A stretch of DNA of 36,108 nt from assembly GCA_002696275.1 (NCBI GenBank), contig NZRO01000024.1, forward strand, positions 31,634-67,741, written 5' to 3'. Positions 16,669 through 25,549 of the stretch are shown here, one piece after another (position 1 is the first letter of the stretch; every line of letters starts with the position of its first letter). The position numbers were made by a program, and so were the translations under genes. The notes below the pieces were generated by a model. It was given only the letters and a program-made list of their open reading frames with translations, did no database searches and was not told where the DNA came from. The DNA is from Flavobacteriales bacterium. GTDB taxonomy: Bacteria; Bacteroidota; Bacteroidia; Flavobacteriales; BACL11.

Positions 16669-16750
16669 TGGTGGATTTGATTTGGAGGAAGTTCTTTCTA
16701 AGACAAACAAAGATCGGAAATATTTAGATTCTAAACACATCATGTTATAG
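16640..16750 (+). CDS. Possible 36-residue peptide with double-glycine-leader-like start
   Basis: ATG 16640 to TAG 16750, overlapping the last 29 bases of the acyltransferase gene in another frame. The peptide begins MSEDLLQQISGG and continues with FDLEEVLSKTNKDRKYL. Leu at -7, Ile at -4 and Gly-Gly at -2/-1 fit the leader of peptides cleaved by C39-type exporters. The ABC exporter upstream lacks a C39 domain, and no promoter box was found directly before this ORF. It may be a chance ORF or a gene remnant. It fills much of the 144-base gap before the convergent rsmG. Confidence 0.3.
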   Translation: MSEDLLQQISGGFDLEEVLSKTNKDRKYLDSKHIML

Positions 16751-16812
16751 AAAATTCTTAGAGAGAAGCCTCGTACTATATTTAGATATATAATAATACA
16801 AAGCAAGGTGAA

Positions 16813-17430
16813 CTAGTAACTAATGTAAACAATCTTTTTTGTTTTAAAAAAGTCTTCTTCAAAAAAATCAGAAATATCATAAATGTCTACATTTTTTATT
16901 CCTTGTAATTCATCGGTTAAATCCCCGCCTTTGAGGTAGATTATTCCGTTTAACAGGATGTTTTTCTGTTTAGTAGAAATCATTTTTCTTACCCACTGCT
17001 GAAATACTTGCATTCTAGTAACGGCCCTACTCACTACAAAATCAAACTTTCCTACAATTTGCTCTGCTCTTTTATGTAAGGCTTGTAGGTTTAACAGTCC
17101 AATATTGTCTGCTATTTCATTTACTACTTTTATCTTTTTGCCAATACTATCTACTAATAAAAATTCTACATTAGGAAACAAAATAGCTAAAGGTAAGCCA
17201 GGAAAACCTCCACCAGTACCAACATCTATTATTTTTGTTCCATCTGCAAAATCTATAACTTTAGCAATTGCTAAAGAGTGTAATACATGCTTCAAATATA
17301 AGTTATCAATATCCTTTCTAGAGAGCACATTTATCTTGGAATTCCACTCGTGATAAAGTTCTTGTAATTTTGAAAATTGCGCTTTTTGCTTTTCTGATAT
17401 ATTAGGAAAATACTTTAAAATAACTTCCAT
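16813..17430 (-). CDS. rsmG: 16S rRNA (guanine-527-N7)-methyltransferase
   Basis: RsmG (GidB) methylates G527 of 16S rRNA in the cytoplasm. The 205 aa match family length. SAM-binding motif is KIIDVGTGGGFPGLPLAI (about 66-83), preceded by HEWNSKINVLSRKD and followed by LLVDSIGKKIKVVNEIA and the FDFVVSRAV motif. Its start overlaps the sigma-factor stop as TAATG. It is last in the phoH-purC-glycosyltransferase-sigma operon and ends facing the acyltransferase operon. Confidence 0.96.
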   Translation of the reverse strand: MEVILKYFPNISEKQKAQFSKLQELYHEWNSKINVLSRKDIDNLYLKHVLHSLAIAKVIDFADGTKIIDVGTGGGFPGLPLAILFPNVEFLLVDSIGKKIKVVNEIADNIGLLNLQALHKRAEQIVGKFDFVVSRAVTRMQVFQQWVRKMISTKQKNILLNGIIYLKGGDLTDELQGIKNVDIYDISDFFEEDFFKTKKIVYISY

Positions 17431-18032
17431 TAAATACTATCTTTTGCACCGGACATTATTTTAAAGAGTTGTTCTCTGCTTCTATGTAATTGTGCTTTTA
17501 CTGTGCCTAAAGGAAGTCCCAATTCTTCTGCTATTTCATCATAAGTATATTCCTTAAAATACCTGAGCTTTACTAAATCTCTATATTTTGGCTTCAACTG
17601 ATCAACTATCCTTCGTAGTATCTTTACCCTTTGGTTTTTAATCAACAATTGTTCGGGGTTTAGATCTTTCGATTCTAAATCAAATGTTGACTTTTTCCCC
17701 TCATCATCTGCAATCATTTTATCGATAGAAAAAGTAGGAAGTTTATTTTTTCTTAAGTAATCAATACAATGATTTCTTGCTACAGTAAAAAGCCAAGTAC
17801 TAAATGTATATTCCGGTTTGTAAAGATGTAATTTTTTAAAGGCCTTTCCTAAAGATTCAATAGTCAAATCCTTCGACATGTCCTGATCTCCTATCTTTTC
17901 ATAAATCATAAAATACAAAGGATCTCTATACAATTTCAAAAGTTCAGCATAGGCTTGAGGGTCTCCAGTTTCTATAGCTAAATTTATGAGTCTTAAATCT
18001 CTTTCTCCTTTATCGGTTAGTTTTTTTCTCAT
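17430..18032 (-). CDS. RNA polymerase sigma factor, sigma-70 family (ECF-like)
   Basis: 200 aa from ATG 18032. Region 2 covers about 25-95, with DMSKDLTIESLGKAFKKL and the -10 recognition helix FSTWLFTVARNHCIDYLRK. Region 4 covers about 140-195, with LKPKYRDLVKLRYFKEYTYDEIAEELG and the recognition helix LPLGTVKAQLHRSREQL. There is no region 1.1 or 3, so it is of the ECF type. No anti-sigma gene lies beside it. The ATG is preferred over TTG 18038 because it forms a 4-base ATGA overlap with the glycosyltransferase stop. The promoters it recognises cannot be inferred here. Confidence 0.93.
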   Translation of the reverse strand: MRKKLTDKGERDLRLINLAIETGDPQAYAELLKLYRDPLYFMIYEKIGDQDMSKDLTIESLGKAFKKLHLYKPEYTFSTWLFTVARNHCIDYLRKNKLPTFSIDKMIADDEGKKSTFDLESKDLNPEQLLIKNQRVKILRRIVDQLKPKYRDLVKLRYFKEYTYDEIAEELGLPLGTVKAQLHRSREQLFKIMSGAKDSI

Positions 18033-19135
18033 TTCCAACTAATTTTTTTATAACGTGAGCTCAATAATACAAAAAATAGTTGAACAAAAAGACTTAAAAA
18101 TTCCATGATAGGATATATAAAGAACAGATCAAACTGTCTTAATTTTTTCATAATAGGAAAATACAAGTAATAATACAAAAGTATCCTAAAAGCAAATAAT
18201 GAGGAGATAATAATTAAATCCGGGTGAAAGACAAACAATAAAATAGAACTGAACCAAAATAAAAACTGAGAAAAAGGAAAAAGAAATAATAGTCCCATAT
18301 GCATTTTCTTGTAATACTTAGAGGTAGAGATATGTCTCCTTCTTTGGTAAAACCATTCTGAAAAAGTTATTTTTGGATGAGAAAAAATATCTGCTTCTTT
18401 ATGTATCTGGATTGCTACATTATCAGTTGTTGCTACTTCCTTGATAAATAAATCATCATCTCCAGATGGAATGTGTATATGAGATGCAAATCCTCTTACA
18501 CTAAAAAATAAAGATTTTTTATAAGCCAAATTTCTACCTACACCCATGTAAGGAATTTTTGCAAGGGCAAAAGAAAGATACTGTAACATCACTATAAATT
18601 CATCAAAACGGATAAATTTATTTAAAACTCCTTTACTTTTTATATAAGGACTTATTCCAAGAACAATTTCCTTATTTTCAAAAGAGGATGTCATTTTAGA
18701 TATCCAATTTTTAGAATAAGTCTTACAATCTGCGTCTGAAAGAAGTACATAATCGTATTTCGCAGTTTTTATTCCAATACTAAGAGCAAACTTCTTTCCA
18801 ACTCTACTAATTACATGAGGATCAATTGTTACTACTTTCAGATTAAAATACTTTTTCTCAAGATCTTTTAAAATGTATTTCGTTTCATCTTCGGATTGGT
18901 CATCTACTACAATTACTTCATATTCTGGATAGTCTTGCTCTAAAAATGAAGTCAGATTTTCAGAAAGCATTTCTGCTTCATTTTTAGCGCATATAATTAC
19001 AGAAATGCCCTTACTAAATGAGTTTGATTTTTCTTTATAAAAAGACAATCGAATAAAGAAAAATAAAGCGTAAATTAGTTGAATAAATATTGCAAATAAA
19101 AAAATTACAAAAATTATATCTACAAATAAACTCAC
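18029..19135 (-). CDS. Membrane-bound family 2 glycosyltransferase
   Basis: 368 aa: one N-terminal membrane helix (about 5-32), a cytoplasmic GT-A domain, and three or four C-terminal helices (about 275-360). The nucleotide-sugar site is ISVIICAKNEAEMLSENL, then VIVVDDQSEDET and the metal-binding LLSDADC. GDDDLF and YQRRRHIST give the acceptor-side Asp and the QxxRW-like motif of processive enzymes. It resembles Bacteroidota enzymes that glycosylate lipids or surface polymers. It starts 6 bases after the purC stop. Sugar and acceptor are unknown. Confidence 0.9.
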   Translation of the reverse strand: MSLFVDIIFVIFLFAIFIQLIYALFFFIRLSFYKEKSNSFSKGISVIICAKNEAEMLSENLTSFLEQDYPEYEVIVVDDQSEDETKYILKDLEKKYFNLKVVTIDPHVISRVGKKFALSIGIKTAKYDYVLLSDADCKTYSKNWISKMTSSFENKEIVLGISPYIKSKGVLNKFIRFDEFIVMLQYLSFALAKIPYMGVGRNLAYKKSLFFSVRGFASHIHIPSGDDDLFIKEVATTDNVAIQIHKEADIFSHPKITFSEWFYQRRRHISTSKYYKKMHMGLLFLFPFSQFLFWFSSILLFVFHPDLIIISSLFAFRILLYYYLYFPIMKKLRQFDLFFIYPIMEFLSLFVQLFFVLLSSRYKKISWK

Positions 19136-19141
19136 TTTAGA

Positions 19142-20086
19142 TTATGAAAGGAAATCTAAGATGTTTTTTTCAAGTCTTTCTGAAACATTAGAAATATCTG
19201 CTTTTACAAATTCCTCTCCTAAAATATGCTCGTAAAGCTCAATATACCTATCCGAAACTGAGTTTACATACTCTTCGCTCATATGAGGAATCTCTTGACC
19301 ATCCTTTCCTTGAAATCCATTTTCAATCAACCACTGACGAACAAATTCTTTTGATAATTGTTTCGGAGATTCTCCACTTGCAACTTTATCTTCGTATCCT
19401 TCAATGTAAAAATATCTAGAAGAATCTGGGGTATGTATCTCATCAATCAATGTAATTTTTCCTTCGGAATCTTTTCCAAACTCATATTTAGTATCAACTA
19501 AAATCAACCCTCTTTTCTTTGCGATTTCTGTCCCTCTTGCAAATAGTTCTCGAGTATATTTTTCTAACTGAACATAATCTTCTTCTGAAACTAAACCTTG
19601 AGATAAAATCTCATCTCTAGAGATATCTTCATCATGCCCTATATCTGCCTTCGTTGTTGGTGTAATAATCGGATTTTCAAATTTCTGATTCTCTACCATT
19701 CCATCTGACATTGGCACACCACACAATATCCTTTTTCCAGCCCTATATTCTCTCCAAGCATGACCTGTTAAATATCCTCTAATAACCATTTCTACTTTAA
19801 AAGGGTCACACATTTTACCAACAGTGACATTTGGATCTGGAGTAGCTTCCTTCCAGTTTGGGACAATATCAGATGTTGCGTCTAAAAACTTAGAAGCTAT
19901 CTGACTTAAAACTTGCCCTTTGTAAGGTATTCCTTCTGGTAGTACTATATCAAAGGCAGAGATTCTATCCGAGACCACCATAACTAGTTGGTCTGAACCG
20001 ATAGTGTATACATCTCTTACTTTTCCTTTATAAAATTTAGTCTGTTTTGGTAAGTTAAAATTGGTTTCTTTAATTGTATTACTCAT
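19142..20086 (-). CDS. purC: Phosphoribosylaminoimidazole-succinocarboxamide synthase (SAICAR synthase)
   Basis: PurC joins CAIR and aspartate with ATP in de novo purine synthesis. 314 aa, of the longer single-domain type found in Bacteroidota and yeast. Motifs are [13 protein letters not shown] near the start, [36 protein letters not shown], and the later [11 protein letters not shown] and [14 protein letters not shown] (Mg/ATP site). It lies 4 bases after phoH. With guaA it is one of two purine genes in the window, in separate operons. Confidence 0.97.
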   Translation of the reverse strand: MSNTIKETNFNLPKQTKFYKGKVRDVYTIGSDQLVMVVSDRISAFDIVLPEGIPYKGQVLSQIASKFLDATSDIVPNWKEATPDPNVTVGKMCDPFKVEMVIRGYLTGHAWREYRAGKRILCGVPMSDGMVENQKFENPIITPTTKADIGHDEDISRDEILSQGLVSEEDYVQLEKYTRELFARGTEIAKKRGLILVDTKYEFGKDSEGKITLIDEIHTPDSSRYFYIEGYEDKVASGESPKQLSKEFVRQWLIENGFQGKDGQEIPHMSEEYVNSVSDRYIELYEHILGEEFVKADISNVSERLEKNILDFLS

Positions 20087-20090
20087 AGTT

Positions 20091-21020
20091 TTAATTTTTA
20101 TAGGCTTTAATTATTTGTTTTACTAATTTATGTCTTATAACATCTTTTTCATCTAGATATATGAAACTAATTGCTTCAAGTTTCTCTAGTTTTTTTCTTG
20201 CTTCTATTAATCCAGATTTTTGTTTTAGTGGCAAATCTATCTGAGACTCATCCCCTGTAATAATAAACTTTGCGGAAATTCCCATTCTAGTTAAAAACAT
20301 CTTCATCTGAGAAGAAGTAGCATTTTGCGCTTCATCTAAAATCACAAATGCCTTATCTAAAGTTCTTCCTCTCATAAATGCTAATGGAGCTATTTGTATA
20401 GTTCCATTTTCTAAATAATCTTTTAGCTTTTCTGATGGTAACATATCTATCAAAGCGTCATATAATGGCTGCATATATGGGTCTAATTTTTCTTTTAGAT
20501 CTCCTGGCAAAAACCCTAAATTTTCTCCTGATTCTACCGCTGGTCTCGTTAATATAATTTTTTTTACCTGTTTTGACTTTAATGCTTTAACAGCTAATGC
20601 AACTGCAGTATATGTTTTTCCTGTTCCAGCAGGGCCTGTAGCGAACATCATATCCTTTTTGTAAATGTCGCTAACCATTTTTCTCTGATTAACGGTTCTA
20701 GCTTTTATCAATTTTCCATCTAATCCATGTAAAATAATATCGTTTTTATTCTCCATCACCAGACATCCGTCCTCCATTATCAATCTTTCTATTTGACTTA
20801 ATGTAAGTCTATTGTAATGATTTATATGATCAATAAAAGATTGAAATTTCTTCTCAAAAAATAAAATTTGGTCTTCATTTCCTAATACTTTTAAAGTATT
20901 TCCTCTAGCAATCAGTTTTAAATCTGGAAAAAACTCTCTAATCTTATATAATTTTCTGTTATTTGAGCCAAATAGTACAACTAAATCTATTTTTTCTAAA
21001 TCAATAATTTTTTCATTCAT
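20091..21020 (-). CDS. PhoH family ATPase
   Basis: PhoH-like cytoplasmic ATPase, linked in other bacteria to RNA metabolism. 309 aa from ATG 21020 ([20 protein letters not shown]). An N-terminal KH-like part (to about 85) is followed by the ATPase: Walker [20 protein letters not shown], the [19 protein letters not shown] segment, Walker [17 protein letters not shown] and [11 protein letters not shown]. The frame is open to 21119, but that stretch is low-complexity, Lys-rich and upstream of the family start, so it is excluded. Heads the minus-strand operon with purC. Confidence 0.93.
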   Translation of the reverse strand: MNEKIIDLEKIDLVVLFGSNNRKLYKIREFFPDLKLIARGNTLKVLGNEDQILFFEKKFQSFIDHINHYNRLTLSQIERLIMEDGCLVMENKNDIILHGLDGKLIKARTVNQRKMVSDIYKKDMMFATGPAGTGKTYTAVALAVKALKSKQVKKIILTRPAVESGENLGFLPGDLKEKLDPYMQPLYDALIDMLPSEKLKDYLENGTIQIAPLAFMRGRTLDKAFVILDEAQNATSSQMKMFLTRMGISAKFIITGDESQIDLPLKQKSGLIEARKKLEKLEAISFIYLDEKDVIRHKLVKQIIKAYKN

Positions 21021-21083
21021 TAAAAGCAGTTTTTTGCTGTTTTTCTTTTTATTTTTGGTGGTGCAAAATAACAATAAAAAATA

Positions 21084-21091
21084 CAAATTTA
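21084..21091 (-). promoter_or_regulatory. Candidate -7 box for phoH
   Basis: TAAATTTG on the minus strand fits TAnnTTTG, 63 bases before ATG 21020, further than most here. A second, weaker candidate, TTATTTTG at 21064-21071, is closer. No -33 match supports either one. Confidence 0.35.
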
Positions 21092-21112
21092 CTACCCTTT
21101 TATAAGCTATAT

Positions 21113-21898
21113 ATGTCAATTATTACTCTAACAACAGATTTAGGCACAAAAGACCATTATGTAGCAATAATTAAAGGAGAAATTTATAATCAAATCAAGG
21201 ATATTAACATTGTTGATATCAGCAATGATATTTCAAAATTTGATATTCATGAAGCTGCATTTGTATTTAAAAACTGTTACAAAAAATTTCCAGATGGCAC
21301 AGTACATATCATTGGCGTTAATGAAGAATTATCAAATGAAAATCAGCATTTAGCAATTCAAATTGATAATCAATTTATTATAGGCCCTGATAACGGAATT
21401 TTTTCCTTAATCTTTGACGAAATCATTCCAGACAAAATAGTAGAATTAAATATTCCTTTAGAAAGTGACATTATGACATTTGCAATAAAAGATGTTTTTA
21501 TAAAAGCAGCCTGTCATTTTATCAGAGGAGGTACTATTGAAATGATTGGCCACCCTTTAACAGATTTTCAAAATAAAGTGACTAGTCTTAAAGCTGTAAT
21601 TTCACCAAATTTTATAAAAGGCAGTATTATACACATTGATAGTTATGGAAACGCTACAACAAATATAAATAAAGAATTATTCAACAACATCGCAAAGGGA
21701 AGAGAATTTGAAATATTATATGGGAAAGAAACGGAAAAAATCACAAAAATAGTTAGTAAATATAAAGATGTTACCGAAGGAGAAAGACTCGCAATTTTCG
21801 ACACAAATGGAAACTTAGAAATATCCATGAATCAGGGGAATGCTAATAAACTTTTAGGTTTAGAAATTTATGATATTATAAGAATAGAATTTAAATAA
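21113..21898 (+). CDS. S-adenosyl-L-methionine hydrolase (adenosine-forming), DUF62 family
   Basis: 261 aa. The family cleaves SAM to adenosine and methionine using an activated water. N-terminal motif IITLTTDLGTKDHYVAIIKG has the conserved TDxGxxD-like Asp residues. DISNDISKFDIHEAAFVF and HIIGV, then IIGPDNGIFSLI, belong to the SAM site, and HIDSYGNATTNI is the C-terminal signature. Complete, cytoplasmic. It overlaps the next gene by 1 base (TAATG). It is divergent from phoH, with 92 bases between starts. No TAnnTTTG box was found for it. Confidence 0.92.
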   Translation: MSIITLTTDLGTKDHYVAIIKGEIYNQIKDINIVDISNDISKFDIHEAAFVFKNCYKKFPDGTVHIIGVNEELSNENQHLAIQIDNQFIIGPDNGIFSLIFDEIIPDKIVELNIPLESDIMTFAIKDVFIKAACHFIRGGTIEMIGHPLTDFQNKVTSLKAVISPNFIKGSIIHIDSYGNATTNINKELFNNIAKGREFEILYGKETEKITKIVSKYKDVTEGERLAIFDTNGNLEISMNQGNANKLLGLEIYDIIRIEFK

Positions 21899-23397
21899 TG
21901 AAAAAAATACTATTATTTTTAATTATTTGTTCAATTATTTCATGCTTTACTTCAAAAGATAATTCAGAAAAATTACTTTATGGAGAAAGTAAGAAAATCT
22001 TAAACACTTTACAAGATAAGGTCTACATAAATATTTACATGCAAGGAGATCTTTCTCCAAATTTTAAAGTTTTACAATCCAAAACAAAAGAAATATTAAC
22101 AAAATTTAAAAAATTTAGTAATAAAGAATTAGATTTCGAGTTTGTTTCAATATCTGAAAAAACAAACGATAAAGCAAATAGAATATACAATCCATTATCT
22201 AGTCAAGGTATTCATCCTATTTGGGTTGAAAACAATAAAAATTATCATAAAACATATCCTTACGCAGTAGTAAATTTCAGAGAACAATCTCTACCTATTT
22301 TACTTCATAATAGTTTGTTTTACGATACAATTTCTGAATTAACAGAAGAAGAACTTAATAAATCTATAAATCATTTAGAATATAATTTTATGGAATCTTT
22401 TTACCTTGTACAACAAAAAGAAAAAAAGAAGATTGCGTTTTTAACAGGAAACGGACAACTAGATACTATAAATACATGTGACATACGAAATACCTTATCT
22501 AAATTTTATGATATCGATTTCTTTGATTTACGATCATTTGAATTAGATACAAAAACTAATAAACCAGACATATGGAAACAAATAGAACGAATGAAAAAAT
22601 ACGAATGTATTGTTATTGCAAAACCTAGCAGAACATTCTTTGAAATGGATAAATTTTTGATAGATCAATATATTATGAATGGAGGAAAAACATTCTGGCT
22701 AGTAGATGGAACAACAGCAAATATGAACCAGTTTAATGGAAATCTAGAATTTGAAATCTTCGAGAATAATTTAGAAATTGATGATTACCTATCTAATTAT
22801 GGAGCAAAAATAAATAAAGATCTTATCCTTGATCAAAAATGTGTAAAAAGTCCTGTTTATATTAAAGAAGAAATCGCATATCTTAATTGGCAATATAGAC
22901 CTATATTATCTACAAATACTAGTCATATAATAGGAAAACTAGAAGATACTCTGTTAACGGATTTTGTAAGCTCAATTACTATAACACAGTCTGATAAATC
23001 TACTATTTTATTAAGTTCATCAGAAAAATCAAACAATAAAAATTGCGGAGAAAAAGTTAGTTTTGATATTGTAAAACAAACTCAATCTTCATTTACAGGA
23101 AAAAAAATATCAGCAGTATTATTAGAAGGTGAATTTAATTCAAATTATTCTGAAATTAAACATGAAAAAATAAAAGTTAACATAAAAAGTAATAAAATGA
23201 TTCTTGTTTCTGATGGTGATATTATTGCGAACCTAGACAATCCTCCTAACTTTTATTTCCCTCTAGGGTATTATCATTTCGGTAGAAATGTTTTTGATGG
23301 AAACACCAACTTCATTTTAAATTCTATACAATATATGTGTGATGATGAAATACTTATAAAACTTCTAAATAAAACAAAATTAAATGAAAAAAGATAA
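21898..23397 (+). CDS. GldG-like auxiliary protein of an ABC transporter
   Basis: 499 aa related to GldG, the extracytoplasmic subunit of the GldFG ABC system of gliding Bacteroidota. The start KKILLFLIICSIISC is either a membrane anchor or a lipoprotein signal (IISC). It is followed by KVYINIYMQGDLSPNFKVLQ and KEILTKFKKF, the typical GldG N-terminal domain. Later NHLEYNFMESFYLVQQKEKKKIAFLTGNGQ and YLSNYGAKINKDLILDQ are also typical. The C-terminus stops at LLNKTKLNEKR without the membrane helix that I expect in GldG. No gldF or ATPase gene is adjacent. It overlaps the DUF4340 gene by 14 bases. Motility cannot be inferred from this alone. Confidence 0.8.
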   Translation: MKKILLFLIICSIISCFTSKDNSEKLLYGESKKILNTLQDKVYINIYMQGDLSPNFKVLQSKTKEILTKFKKFSNKELDFEFVSISEKTNDKANRIYNPLSSQGIHPIWVENNKNYHKTYPYAVVNFREQSLPILLHNSLFYDTISELTEEELNKSINHLEYNFMESFYLVQQKEKKKIAFLTGNGQLDTINTCDIRNTLSKFYDIDFFDLRSFELDTKTNKPDIWKQIERMKKYECIVIAKPSRTFFEMDKFLIDQYIMNGGKTFWLVDGTTANMNQFNGNLEFEIFENNLEIDDYLSNYGAKINKDLILDQKCVKSPVYIKEEIAYLNWQYRPILSTNTSHIIGKLEDTLLTDFVSSITITQSDKSTILLSSSEKSNNKNCGEKVSFDIVKQTQSSFTGKKISAVLLEGEFNSNYSEIKHEKIKVNIKSNKMILVSDGDIIANLDNPPNFYFPLGYYHFGRNVFDGNTNFILNSIQYMCDDEILIKLLNKTKLNEKR

Positions 23398-24361
23398 TTT
23401 TATCTCTCTTTTATTATTCACATCTTTAATTTTTCTTTATGGATGCAAAAATGAAAATTTTAAGCAAAAAGATTTTGCAATTTCTGATAGAAATAATGTA
23501 TCAAAAATTATTATGAAGGACAAATCTGGTAATAGTATCTTATTAAAAAAAAATAATAATTCTTGGACTATAAACAACAAGTATAAAGTATGGCAAAGAC
23601 AAATTGATTACACTTTGAAGGTAATGGAGGATATTAGAATAAAAAGTTCTGTATCAGAAAAAAAGATAGATTATGTAATAAAAAACATTGCTACAACTGG
23701 TGTTAAAATTGAGATATTTCAAGATAACGAAAGAATAAGATCGTATTATATTGGAGGAAATACTAAAGATTATCAAGGAACATATATGATGGTGGAAGGC
23801 TCCGAAACTGCTTACATCATGCATATACCAGATAGAAATCCAGGTATTTTAAATCCTAAATTTGGAATTGAAGGAACACAAGTCAATGAAAATATCTGGA
23901 GAGCTCCAGCTGTTATTGATTACAGTAAAAATGATATAAAAAAAATAGTTTGTGAAGACATCATAATGCCTGAACAATCCTTTACTGTTGACTTAGAGAA
24001 CAAAAGTCTTTATAATTTTAAAGGACAAAAAGTTGTAATTGACAAAACATCATTTTCTTATTGGAATCTAGCTTTTGAAGATTTAAAATGCGGAGTATAC
24101 AAGCCAAATCTTGAAAAGAGTGATTTTGCTCTGGTAAAAAAAATACACATTACAACAAAGTTTACAACTGACTCTCTTTTCATCTATAACAAAACTAAGA
24201 TTCAATCTACTAAAAAAGAATTCAATTCTTCTGTGGAATATAAATATTCGAGTTTCAATAATTCTGATTTATTCATCATACAAAATAATATTTTTAACAA
24301 AGTGTTAATTACTCTTGAAGAATTCTTAATTTTAAATGGTGAAAAACCACAATCATTATAA
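23384..24361 (+). CDS. DUF4340 domain lipoprotein
   Basis: 325 aa with a lipoprotein signal (lipobox LYGC near residue 21) and a DUF4340-like beta-rich domain: IIMKDKSGNSILLKKNNNSWTINNKYKVWQ is split here by family-typical Trp positions. YYIGGNTKDYQGTYMM and NENIWRAPAVIDY follow. DUF4340 proteins are commonly encoded beside GldG-type ABC transporter genes, so it probably acts with the preceding product in the envelope. Function unproven. It overlaps the GldG-like gene by 14 bases. Confidence 0.82.
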   Translation: MKKDNFISLLLFTSLIFLYGCKNENFKQKDFAISDRNNVSKIIMKDKSGNSILLKKNNNSWTINNKYKVWQRQIDYTLKVMEDIRIKSSVSEKKIDYVIKNIATTGVKIEIFQDNERIRSYYIGGNTKDYQGTYMMVEGSETAYIMHIPDRNPGILNPKFGIEGTQVNENIWRAPAVIDYSKNDIKKIVCEDIIMPEQSFTVDLENKSLYNFKGQKVVIDKTSFSYWNLAFEDLKCGVYKPNLEKSDFALVKKIHITTKFTTDSLFIYNKTKIQSTKKEFNSSVEYKYSSFNNSDLFIIQNNIFNKVLITLEEFLILNGEKPQSL

Positions 24362-24369
24362 TATATTTG
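24362..24369 (+). promoter_or_regulatory. -7 promoter box for dnaN
   Basis: TATATTTG, a match to TAnnTTTG, begins on the last base after the DUF4340 stop and ends 24 bases before ATG 24394. The TTG at 24367 inside it looks like an alternative start but should not be translated. The leader that follows is almost all adenine. Confidence 0.6.
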
Positions 24370-24377
24370 AGCAGATT

Positions 24378-24394
24378 AAAAAAAAAAAAAAAAA
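24378..24394 (+). repeat. A17 homopolymer directly before dnaN
   Basis: Seventeen consecutive A, the last being the A of the dnaN ATG. It fills most of the leader. A-rich leaders stand in for Shine-Dalgarno sites in many Bacteroidota genes, but this one is extreme and prone to length change. Confidence 0.8.
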
Positions 24395-25512
24395 TGAAAT
24401 TTATAGTTAATAGTTCAGAGTTATTAAAAGAATTACAAAAATTGAGTGGAGTATTAAGTTCTGGAAACACATTACCAATACTAGATAATTTTCTATTTGA
24501 ATTTGAGGAAGGAATGATGAACATTGTTGCTTCAGATTTAGAAACAACAATGTGTACTAAATTAAATGTTGACACAACAGACAATGGAAAGATAGCCATA
24601 CCTGCAAAACTTCTAATAGACACTTTAAAGACATTTTCGAGCCAGCCCCTCACATTTTTAATCAACGAGAGTAATTTTGGAATAGAAATAAACTCTGAAA
24701 ATGGACTCTATAAATTATCGGGACAAAACGCAGCTGAATTTCCAAAAACTCCTATTATGAGTGCATCTACCAAAGCTAATTTAAACTCAATAAAATTTGT
24801 GAATGCAATAAACAAAACATTGTTTGCGTGCGGGAATGATGAATTAAGACCTGTTATGTCGGGGATGTTTTGTGAACTTTCGCCCGAAAAAATTACATTT
24901 GTTGCAACCGACGCCCATAAATTAGTTAAGCACATTCGAAATGATTTTAAGTCTGAATTTACTAAATCTTTTATACTTCCCAAGAAACCTTTAACTCTAC
25001 TAAAGAACACTCTAAATGAGGATGTTGATTTACAAATTGAGTACAATGAAACTAACGCGATGTTTAGTTTTAACTCTACAACAGTGATTTGTAGATTAAT
25101 TGATGGAAAGTACCCAAATTATGAAGCTGTAATTCCAAAAGAGAATCCAAACAAACTTACAATTTCTACAGCAGATTTATTGAATTCTATCAAAAGGGTA
25201 TCTATTTATGCCAACAAAACGACTCATCAGATAAGATTATCTATTAAGGGATGTGAGTTACAAATATCATCTGAAGATCTAGATTTTGCTAATCAAGCAG
25301 AAGAAAGATTGAGTTGTCAATATCAAGGAGAAGATATGGAAATAGGTTTTAACTCTAAATTTATGATTGAGATGTTGAATAATATTGGTTCAGATGAGAT
25401 TAATCTTGAAATGAGTGCTCCAAACAGAGCGGGAATTCTACTACCACTTGATGGTCAAGAAGAAGATGAAGAAACACTAATGCTTGTGATGCCTGTTATG
25501 TTGAACTCTTAA
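24394..25512 (+). CDS. dnaN: DNA polymerase III beta subunit (sliding clamp)
   Basis: The ring clamp that tethers DNA polymerase III. 372 aa from ATG 24394, with the family start KFIVNSSELLKELQKLSGVLSS. Three clamp domains are recognisable: about 1-120, 121-245 (MSGMFCEL, FVATDAHKLV) and 246-372 (ISTADLLNSIKRVSIYANK, FNSKFMIEMLNNI). The C-terminus ends in LVMPVML, the usual partner-binding edge. The frame extends to TTG 24367 but that TTG is in the promoter box, and the residues encoded there are a Lys run from an A17 tract, so it is not the start. Confidence 0.97.
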   Translation: MKFIVNSSELLKELQKLSGVLSSGNTLPILDNFLFEFEEGMMNIVASDLETTMCTKLNVDTTDNGKIAIPAKLLIDTLKTFSSQPLTFLINESNFGIEINSENGLYKLSGQNAAEFPKTPIMSASTKANLNSIKFVNAINKTLFACGNDELRPVMSGMFCELSPEKITFVATDAHKLVKHIRNDFKSEFTKSFILPKKPLTLLKNTLNEDVDLQIEYNETNAMFSFNSTTVICRLIDGKYPNYEAVIPKENPNKLTISTADLLNSIKRVSIYANKTTHQIRLSIKGCELQISSEDLDFANQAEERLSCQYQGEDMEIGFNSKFMIEMLNNIGSDEINLEMSAPNRAGILLPLDGQEEDEETLMLVMPVMLNS

Positions 25513-25526
25513 TACTTTATTTTATC

Positions 25527-25534
25527 TATATTTG
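25527..25534 (+). promoter_or_regulatory. -7 promoter box for the outer-membrane barrel gene
   Basis: TATATTTG on the plus strand, 15 bases before ATG 25550. It separates this gene from dnaN. Confidence 0.6.
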
Positions 25535-25549
25535 TAAAAAAATATAATA

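Noticed and set aside
16564..16806. 80-codon minus-strand frame across the acyltransferase end and the gap before rsmG
   Set aside because: It lies antisense to the conserved acyltransferase C-terminus, shows no recognisable motif and is Ile/Lys/Ser-rich as expected of chance frames.
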